This document shows, one piece after another, positions 1 to 3,807 of a DNA stretch of 5,202 bases. The notes under the pieces were generated by a model. That model saw only the letters and a program-made list of their open reading frames with translations. It made no database searches and was not told the DNA's origin. How positions within the stretch are numbered: the stretch's first letter is position 1; each line of letters begins with the position of its first letter. The position numbers and the translations under genes are program-made. Origin of the DNA: an uncultured Erysipelotrichaceae bacterium (GTDB lineage: Bacteria; Bacillota_I; Bacilli_A; RF39; UBA660); NCBI GenBank assembly GCA_902797005.1, contig CADBRE010000088.1:1-5202 (forward strand), given 5' to 3'.

Positions 1-1
1 A

Positions 2-925
2 AAAGATATTGTTGAATGTGCTAAAAGAGCATATAAAGAATTTCCAACAATAGTTAATAATATACCTAAAGATAAAAATAAATATACTAACGATATAGAT
101 AATTATTCTTTAATTGATAATAAATTATCTCACGCACAATCAGCTATAGGAACATCAAGTAATGTAGCTCAATTAGCCCAAACTTATATGCACAGCTTTG
201 GAGATAAAAAATATGCTGATTATGCTTGTATATTATCTGTTATAGCTCAAGTTAGTATAGATTCAGCTAAACGTGCATTTGATGTAGATATAAATTCTGA
301 AATAGATAGAATATCTAAAGATATGGATATTGAGACAAATGGTTATCCTATCTTTTGGAAACACGTTAAAGATAAAAAGATAAAGGCTATAGATAAAAAG
401 TTTAATATATCTAAAATAAATCGTAAACTTGTGTGTCCTATGAATTATGTAGCAGAATATAAGTTTAAGAAATTTAGAAATCCAAACTTTACATTACCAA
501 TGTCATATTTCTTCCAAGATTATAAACTTGAAAAGACTAGAAGACAAAGTAAGAAAGTTGAAGAATTAATTTCTAAATATGCTTTAGAATTATATGAAAC
601 TAAAATAGTTAGCCCAAATAATGAGTTTCATAGATATGATGATGAAACTTATAACTCAGATGATTTATTACTTATTGACAGTTTTGATAGTTTAATTGAA
701 GATATATCTAAGACTTATATATCTAATACTTATGTAGGATTAATGAGTTGGTTGATAGATAGAGCTTTTCAGATTACAGAAAAAACTATTAAATTAAATA
801 AAGACAAAAAGAGTGTATTGTCTAAGAATAAAGCTATATTATTAAAAACGCTTTATTCAGTTAATAAAAAAGGTTTATTAAAAATCTTTTCAAAAAATGT
901 TGAAAATTCATCAGAAACGCCTTAA
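2..925 (+). CDS. C-terminal part of a probable YonO-like (two-barrel) phage RNA polymerase, 5' truncated by window edge
   Basis: The reading frame is open from base 2 to a TAA at 923-925, giving 307 visible residues. The ATG at 188 is internal, because the frame continues upstream without a stop. Near visible residues 47-90 the pattern IGTSSNVAQLAQTY, a short spacer, then CILSVIAQVSIDSAKR resembles the segment that follows the DxDGD catalytic motif in RDR/YonO-type polymerases: a helix containing an Asn, then C..LA.....VD..K. The catalytic Asp motif itself would lie left of the window and is not seen. The rest is Lys-rich and mostly helical, with no membrane segment. YonO of phage SPbeta is a single-chain DNA-dependent RNA polymerase that transcribes late genes. 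The following HU-like and YonK-like genes support the call by context. The assignment is from memory of the family pattern; a different large phage protein remains possible. Confidence 0.55.
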   Translation, partial: KDIVECAKRAYKEFPTIVNNIPKDKNKYTNDIDNYSLIDNKLSHAQSAIGTSSNVAQLAQTYMHSFGDKKYADYACILSVIAQVSIDSAKRAFDVDINSEIDRISKDMDIETNGYPIFWKHVKDKKIKAIDKKFNISKINRKLVCPMNYVAEYKFKKFRNPNFTLPMSYFFQDYKLEKTRRQSKKVEELISKYALELYETKIVSPNNEFHRYDDETYNSDDLLLIDSFDSLIEDISKTYISNTYVGLMSWLIDRAFQITEKTIKLNKDKKSVLSKNKAILLKTLYSVNKKGLLKIFSKNVENSSETP

Positions 926-985
926 AATAAAGGTTTTCTAAAATCCCTATTGTAGAGAGGGTGACAAAATTGTTTCTGATGAATT
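905..985 (+). repeat. 14-bp perfect inverted repeat spanning the polymerase gene stop
   Basis: AATTCATCAGAAAC at 905-918, inside the last codons of the upstream gene, is the exact reverse complement of GTTTCTGATGAATT at 972-985. The 53-nt loop contains the stop codon and the first 17-nt repeat copy. The right arm is also used by the hairpin at 969-1003, so the two structures cannot form together. Confidence 0.7.
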
Positions 986-1003
986 GCAAACATTAGAAAC
1001 AAT
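969..1003 (+). promoter_or_regulatory. 13-bp stem-loop after the polymerase-like gene
   Basis: ATTGTTTCTGATG (969-981) pairs with CATTAGAAACAAT (991-1003) through one G-U wobble, leaving a 9-nt loop AATTGCAAA. No T-run follows, so it is not a standard intrinsic terminator. It sits between repeat copies 1 and 2 and competes with the longer-range 905-918/972-985 pairing. It may be an RNA switch element, a processing site or a protein-binding palindrome. Confidence 0.6.
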
Positions 1004-1086
1004 AGTGTTCTAAAATCCCTATAGTACAGGGACTCTGATATGGGATTAATTAATAAAATTTTGTTAAATCCCTATAGGGGACAGAT

Positions 1087-1125
1087 GGGATTTTAAACCA
1101 TAAAATAAAGGGTTTCTAAAATCCC
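1087..1125 (+). promoter_or_regulatory. Stem-loop formed by an inverted and a direct repeat copy
   Basis: GGGATTTT (1087-1094) pairs with AAAATCCC (1118-1125), and AAACC (1095-1099) pairs with GGTTT (1111-1115). A CT bulge lies at 1116-1117 and the loop is 11 nt and A-rich. The same left arm can instead pair with AAATCCC at 1066-1072, so repeat copy 3 and copy 4 compete for it. No T-run follows the stem. Confidence 0.55.
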
Positions 1126-1277
1126 TATAGAGGAAGATAGTAACCTCAAGTCAGAATGGAGTAATCTGTGTAAGTAAAAATTGCAAACTTTGAGTAGAAA
1201 GTCCGTAGTGGATAAGTAGCTCAGTCGCTTTATTCCGAGTGCGACTAATAAATATGGAACTATAGTTATATAAGATG

Positions 1278-1318
1278 GGTGTAGATAATTATTATAACCA
1301 ATAATAGTTGTCTACACC
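1278..1318 (+). promoter_or_regulatory. 18-bp stem-loop just upstream of the first HU-like gene
   Basis: GGTGTAGATAATTATTAT (1278-1295) pairs along its whole length with the segment 1301-1318, ending TGTCTACACC. Two pairs are G-U wobbles (1286 with 1310, 1289 with 1307) and the loop is AACCA. The base is GC-richer than the top. CAAATATCAG follows rather than a T-run, so a standard terminator is unlikely. The stem ends 13 nt before the ribosome binding site. An RNase III-type cleavage site, a 5' mRNA stabiliser or a protein-binding site are reasonable readings. The G-U wobbles favour selection on RNA rather than on a DNA palindrome. Confidence 0.65.
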
Positions 1319-1344
1319 AAATATCAGATTAAAGAGGTGATTAA

Positions 1345-1761
1345 ATGCCTAAGTTAAATTGGCGTAAGCAAGTACCAAGAGTTCTTTCACAAGATGTATA
1401 TAGATATATAGCAAATAACTCAAACATGAATCAAGCACAAGTTAAACAGTGCTTTAAATTATTTAGAATGTTGATTGAGCAAGTAGCAGAAGCTAGTCAC
1501 GATGATGATGAAATGGAAATACATATGCCACATATAGGCTATTTTACTTTCTTAACACATAAAGGTCGTAAAAAGGGTGAGACATATAAGATGGCTTGTC
1601 CTAAAGGTGGTTGTATGGATATTACAATTGATGAAGACCAACCAAACCATAATAGCTTAAAGTTCCATGTAGATTGGGCACTTAATGAATATTGCAAGAA
1701 TGTAACAAGAGAAAAGAACCGAAGGGCTATGGAAAGAAATAAAGATGAGCAATCTTCATGA
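1345..1761 (+). CDS. HU/IHF-like DNA-binding protein (first of two)
   Basis: This 138-residue protein has the HU-fold order: N-terminal helices (about residues 13-52, with MNQAQVKQCFKLFRMLIEQVAEA), then beta strands with the hallmark glycine-aromatic segment IHMPHIGYFTF (59-69). A basic arm follows (GRKKGETYKM, 74-83), then a final strand and helix (SLKFHVDWALNEYC, 104-117). The TRE and Arg/Lys-rich C-terminus extends beyond the usual 90-100 residues of HU. CPKGGC (85-90) is an odd Cys-Gly insertion in the DNA-wrapping arm. HU proteins bend and compact DNA; phage versions such as SPO1 TF1 or SPbeta YonN act on phage DNA. The start follows a strong AAAGAGGTGA at 1331-1340. The gene's end overlaps the second HU-like gene by 17 nt, so the two are probably translated together. 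Confidence 0.8.
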   Translation: MPKLNWRKQVPRVLSQDVYRYIANNSNMNQAQVKQCFKLFRMLIEQVAEASHDDDEMEIHMPHIGYFTFLTHKGRKKGETYKMACPKGGCMDITIDEDQPNHNSLKFHVDWALNEYCKNVTREKNRRAMERNKDEQSS

Positions 1762-2275
1762 AAAAGAAATTAGATATAATGATTTATGTAATCTAATAGC
1801 TAATAACGTAAAAAACGAAGATGTGACAGTTAATGAAGTAGATGATGTTCTAATTGGTATATATAAAACCATATTAGAACAATTACAGCTTAATCAAAAA
1901 ATTATGATTGAGAAATTTGGTACATTTGAGTTAAAAGAACGTAAAGCTGGGAATAGAGAAATATATGATATAAACACTAAGCAAAAGAAAATGGTTTATA
2001 TAGAATCAAAGAATAATATTAAATTTACTCCTAGCGATGTTTTTGAAACATTGGTTAATGAATATGACTTTAATTTTAAGTTAGTTAATAAATTAGGCGA
2101 TGTTGAGAGAATAAGAAAAATTAAACGTAAAAAACAAAATAAAAGAAAAATAAAGCTTAAGAAGAGTAGGAAATTATATATAGATGCAGATGTTTTTAAT
2201 GAATCTATAGTAGAAATACTTGAAAAAGCAGAAAGCAGAGGTGCAAAAGATAATGGCAAAGCAAAAGAAACTTGA
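1745..2275 (+). CDS. HU-like DNA-binding protein with long basic C-terminal tail (second of two)
   Basis: This is a 176-residue protein. Residues about 9-105 form an HU domain: helices 9-50, then IMIEKFGTFELKERKAG (53-69), an arm region (70-92), and IKFTPSDVFETLVN (92-105), like the FxPGxxLKxxVN ending of HU. The arm lacks the usual RNPxTG and has Asn-Arg-Glu-Ile-Tyr instead, so the DNA-intercalating proline appears to be absent. Residues about 115-145 are extremely basic (KIKRKKQNKRKIKLKKSRK), followed by a short acidic helical end. That tail could add non-specific nucleic acid binding, as in HU proteins with basic extensions. The start overlaps the first HU-like gene by 17 nt, with GGAAAG at 1731-1736 as a modest ribosome binding site. 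The two HU-like proteins are quite divergent, so this is not a recent duplication. They may form a heterodimer. Confidence 0.78.
   Translation: MSNLHEKEIRYNDLCNLIANNVKNEDVTVNEVDDVLIGIYKTILEQLQLNQKIMIEKFGTFELKERKAGNREIYDINTKQKKMVYIESKNNIKFTPSDVFETLVNEYDFNFKLVNKLGDVERIRKIKRKKQNKRKIKLKKSRKLYIDADVFNESIVEILEKAESRGAKDNGKAKET
2237..2243 (+). promoter_or_regulatory. Ribosome binding site that fixes the start of the YonK-like gene
   Basis: AGAGGTG lies 9 nt before the ATG at 2253, inside the 3' end of the second HU-like gene. The TTG at 2220, which would extend the protein by 11 residues, lacks such a site. The ATG at 2253 is therefore preferred. Confidence 0.75.
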
Positions 2276-2450
2276 TAGTAAGTCAGTAGTTTCCGTTTGT
2301 GGTGAATTACAACAAGACGGTGATGAGTACATAATTTGTGTAGAAGAAAAGGATTCAGTAGAATATTATTCATTAAATAAAATTCTTCCACTTATGTTAG
2401 GCAAGATTGTTAATATCAATGCCGAGAGTATTGATGATGTTGAGGATTAA
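2253..2450 (+). CDS. Small YonK-like phage protein, 65 residues
   Basis: The start is the ATG at 2253, chosen for its strong ribosome binding site, and the gene overlaps the end of the second HU-like gene by 23 nt. The product begins MAKQKKLDSK, continues with a short beta-rich part (VVSVCGELQQDGDEYIICVEE), and ends SLNKILPLMLGKIVNINAES plus an acidic tail. This layout closely resembles SPbeta YonK as I remember it: a basic start, VxGxF, E-rich strands, then a helix ending in L..fxGKxVxIxxxEE. YonK is a small protein of solved fold but unknown function. Position after an HU-like gene and a YonO-like polymerase also fits SPbeta. The stop TAA shares its last A with the next gene's first ATG. 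The similarity is by eye and short, so moderately sure. Confidence 0.55.
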   Translation: MAKQKKLDSKSVVSVCGELQQDGDEYIICVEEKDSVEYYSLNKILPLMLGKIVNINAESIDDVED

Positions 2451-3613
2451 TGCCTATGACAAAAAGAAATAATGAAACATATATACAATTTCTTAAAAGA
2501 GCCACTAAAGAATGTGAATTGAAAAATATCACATATGATGAGTGGGGAGATGCTATATTAGGAACTGACAACGTTTATAGTTCTGATAATTTAAGAAAAA
2601 GTTATTATGTTTGTAAAAAACTTCTTGATAAAATAGATGATGATGCTATTATAACTCAAGATGATATTTATTTAGAATTACAAGAACTTAAAGATGAAAT
2701 ATATAAAGAAAAATGTAAGCTACAAGATGCAAACAGAGAAAAAAGAGCTAATCTTAGGGTTGAAGCAAGATTTGAAAATCTTTTAGATGTTGTAAAAGAT
2801 AATATAGATTTTATGCCAACATACGAGATTAAAGATTTTAAACCTAGAGTTAAAAATTCAAAGAAAAAATATGCAATATTACAATTATCAGATTGGCACT
2901 GTGGAGCAAAAGTAGATAATCAGTTTAATTATTATGATATTGATACTATGGTAGATAGAGCCATGAAGATAAGAGATAAGGCTATGGAATACTGTGATTT
3001 ACATGAAGTTACAGATTTAATAATTGAAATAAATGGAGATTTAGTCAATGGAGCTATTCATGTTTCTAGTAGAGTAGAATCAGAAGAAGGTGTGGTTCAA
3101 CAAGTAATTACTGTCACTGATGTATTAGCTAAGTTAATAAATTCTATGAAACCATATTTTAATTCAATAAAAATTGTAACAACGCTAGGAAATCATGGTC
3201 GTCTCACGCCTAATAAAGCTGATAGCATTACAAATGAAAATTTTGAGATGCTTATTCCTACAATGTTAAGAGATAAACTTACTGATATTTCAATAATAGA
3301 TTCTAAGGGATTAGATTTTGTTAAGTATGAAGTTGATGGTAAAGTTATAATGTTAGCACATGGACAAAATGATAGTATTAGTAAAGTTGTAGCCGATTTT
3401 TCTAAAATATTTAAAGTTGTTCCATCTGAAGTGCATTTAGGACATACTCATTCATATAAAGATATTAATGATTGTGGAATAAAAGTAACTGTAAATGGTT
3501 CTCTTATTGGAGCTGATGATTATGCTCTTACTATAAGAAAGATTGATACACCTAGTCAAAACTTAATTGTTTATGAAGATGATAGATGTATTTATGAAAT
3601 AAAAGCAGAATAA
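2450..3613 (+). CDS. Calcineurin-like metallophosphoesterase with N-terminal helical extension
   Basis: This is a 387-residue protein. The C-terminal two thirds carry all expected metal-binding motifs in order: DWH (Asp148, His150), GDLVNG (Asp197), GNHGR (Asn248, His249), AHG (His304) and GHTH (His332, His334). A two-metal phosphodiesterase or phosphatase is therefore expected, probably acting on nucleic acid as in SbcD/Mre11 relatives, though the substrate cannot be read from sequence. Residues 1-130 are helical and charged. They include a possible helix-turn-helix region (YDEWGDAILG through SSDNLRKSYYVCKKLL, about 24-60) and a Glu/Lys-rich coiled-coil-like stretch (70-110), suggesting DNA or partner binding. 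Two ATGs compete: 2450, overlapping the previous stop as TAATG, and 2456. GAGG at 2442-2445 is 4 nt from the first and 10 nt from the second, so either is possible. Translational coupling to the YonK-like gene is likely. Confidence 0.88.
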   Translation: MPMTKRNNETYIQFLKRATKECELKNITYDEWGDAILGTDNVYSSDNLRKSYYVCKKLLDKIDDDAIITQDDIYLELQELKDEIYKEKCKLQDANREKRANLRVEARFENLLDVVKDNIDFMPTYEIKDFKPRVKNSKKKYAILQLSDWHCGAKVDNQFNYYDIDTMVDRAMKIRDKAMEYCDLHEVTDLIIEINGDLVNGAIHVSSRVESEEGVVQQVITVTDVLAKLINSMKPYFNSIKIVTTLGNHGRLTPNKADSITNENFEMLIPTMLRDKLTDISIIDSKGLDFVKYEVDGKVIMLAHGQNDSISKVVADFSKIFKVVPSEVHLGHTHSYKDINDCGIKVTVNGSLIGADDYALTIRKIDTPSQNLIVYEDDRCIYEIKAE

Positions 3614-3807
3614 AAAATATTAGGTTGGCTGGGATTAAGTTACCCGTTCAATAGGTCACACCACCACGAACCCGTGAGAGTCAAAGGCGTGGGAACGATA
3701 TGGGAAGTCCTATATCACAGACGGTTGAGCCGTTAATATTAAAACTTTGTGATATGGAAGTTTGTTAAAGTTTATAAATATCAAATAAAAGATAAGGTGG
3801 ACTGCTT
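3614..3807 (+). other. 194-nt non-coding region before the beta-CASP RNase gene
   Basis: No reading frame is evident. The left two thirds form the candidate structured RNA at 3616-3740. After it, AAACTTT (3742-3748) pairs perfectly with AAAGTTT (3767-3773) around an 18-nt loop. The ribosome binding site AAGGTGG (3794-3800) of the RNase gene follows. Confidence 0.6.
3616..3740 (+). ncRNA. Candidate structured RNA (multibranch fold), family not recognised
   Basis: The segment is about 50% GC, far above its AT-rich coding neighbours. A closing helix joins AATATTA (3616-3622) to TAATATT (3734-3740), continued by GGCT (3627-3630) with AGCC (3728-3731). Inside are GGG (3631-3633) with CCC (3643-3645); CGTTC (3645-3649) with GAACG (3693-3697); CCACG (3664-3668) with CGTGG (3688-3692); and the 8-bp hairpin GATATGGG-AAGT-CCTATATC (3697-3716). 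Some pairings share end bases and alternatives exist: CACG-AACC-CGTG at 3665-3676, and ACGG 3721-3724 with CCGT 3730-3733. It lies directly upstream of an RNase gene. It could be a cis-regulatory leader, a self-cleaving RNA or a separate phage RNA. I checked by eye for tRNA, group I and II intron cores, SRP RNA and common riboswitch motifs and saw none. Confidence 0.5.

Larger units (their letters stand above)
936..1130 (+). repeat. Array of four 17-nt elements (TTCTAAAATCCCTATAG), possible phage promoters or operators
   Basis: Copies lie at 936-952, 1008-1024, 1061-1077 and 1114-1130. Copies 2 and 4 are identical; copy 1 differs at one position (CCCTATTG) and copy 3 at two (TTGTTAAATCCC). 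Starts are 72, 53 and 53 nt apart. Copies 1 and 4 belong to a longer direct repeat, 921-952 versus 1099-1130, matching at 29 of 32 positions. Each copy is followed by a purine-rich GGG or AGG stretch, so short CCC/GGG hairpins are possible. Degenerate inverted copies occur around 1038-1049 and 1084-1099. The AT-rich box ending CTATAG before purines resembles a phage RNA polymerase initiation site, and a polymerase-like gene ends just upstream. A repressor-binding array, iterons or a structured RNA are alternatives. The repeats are directly seen; their role is inferred. Confidence 0.75.
926..1344 (+). other. 419-nt non-coding region rich in repeats and hairpins
   Basis: No convincing reading frame exists here on either strand. 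The left half (to about 1130) contains the CCCTATAG repeat array and hairpins described in separate entries. The middle (1130-1276) has short helices: GAGG 1130-1133 with CCTC 1144-1147, ACTTT 1187-1191 with AAAGT 1198-1202, and AGTCGC 1223-1228 with GCGACT 1241-1246. The right end has an 18-bp stem and then the ribosome binding site AAAGAGGTGA (1331-1340) of the first HU-like gene. The 10-mer AATTGCAAAC occurs twice, at 982-991 and 1179-1188. The density of pairings suggests a structured leader or an independent RNA, but I match it to no known RNA family. Confidence 0.7.

Noticed and set aside
970..1000. Possible hammerhead ribozyme from CTGATGA followed by GAAA
   Set aside because: The bases between the two motifs do not form stem II, and both motifs are consumed by the 13-bp hairpin.
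1040..1096. Short frame of 18 codons (begins MGLINKILL) with AGGG upstream
   Set aside because: It overlaps repeat copy 3 and the hairpin arms. Its length and content are expected by chance, and the RNA or repeat reading explains the sequence better.
936..1130. CRISPR array
   Set aside because: Only four short repeats with uneven spacing (72, 53, 53), and the intervening bases contain inverted copies of the repeat; nothing Cas-like is nearby.
1208..1250. Possible tRNA suggested by GTAGCTCAGT
   Set aside because: There is no acceptor stem, no GG in the D-loop, no anticodon arm in the right place and no T-arm GTTCGA motif.
1278..1330. Rho-independent terminator
   Set aside because: The stem is strong, but the bases after it are CAAATATCAG, with no T-run.
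2220..2252. Upstream TTG start for the 65-residue protein
   Set aside because: It has no good ribosome binding site, while the ATG at 2253 has AGAGGTG at 9-nt spacing.
1996..2391. Minus-strand open frame of 131 codons, Leu/Phe/Ser-rich
   Set aside because: It lies antisense to the second HU-like and YonK-like genes; its composition is what the reverse of Lys-rich AT-rich coding gives, and it has no recognisable domain.
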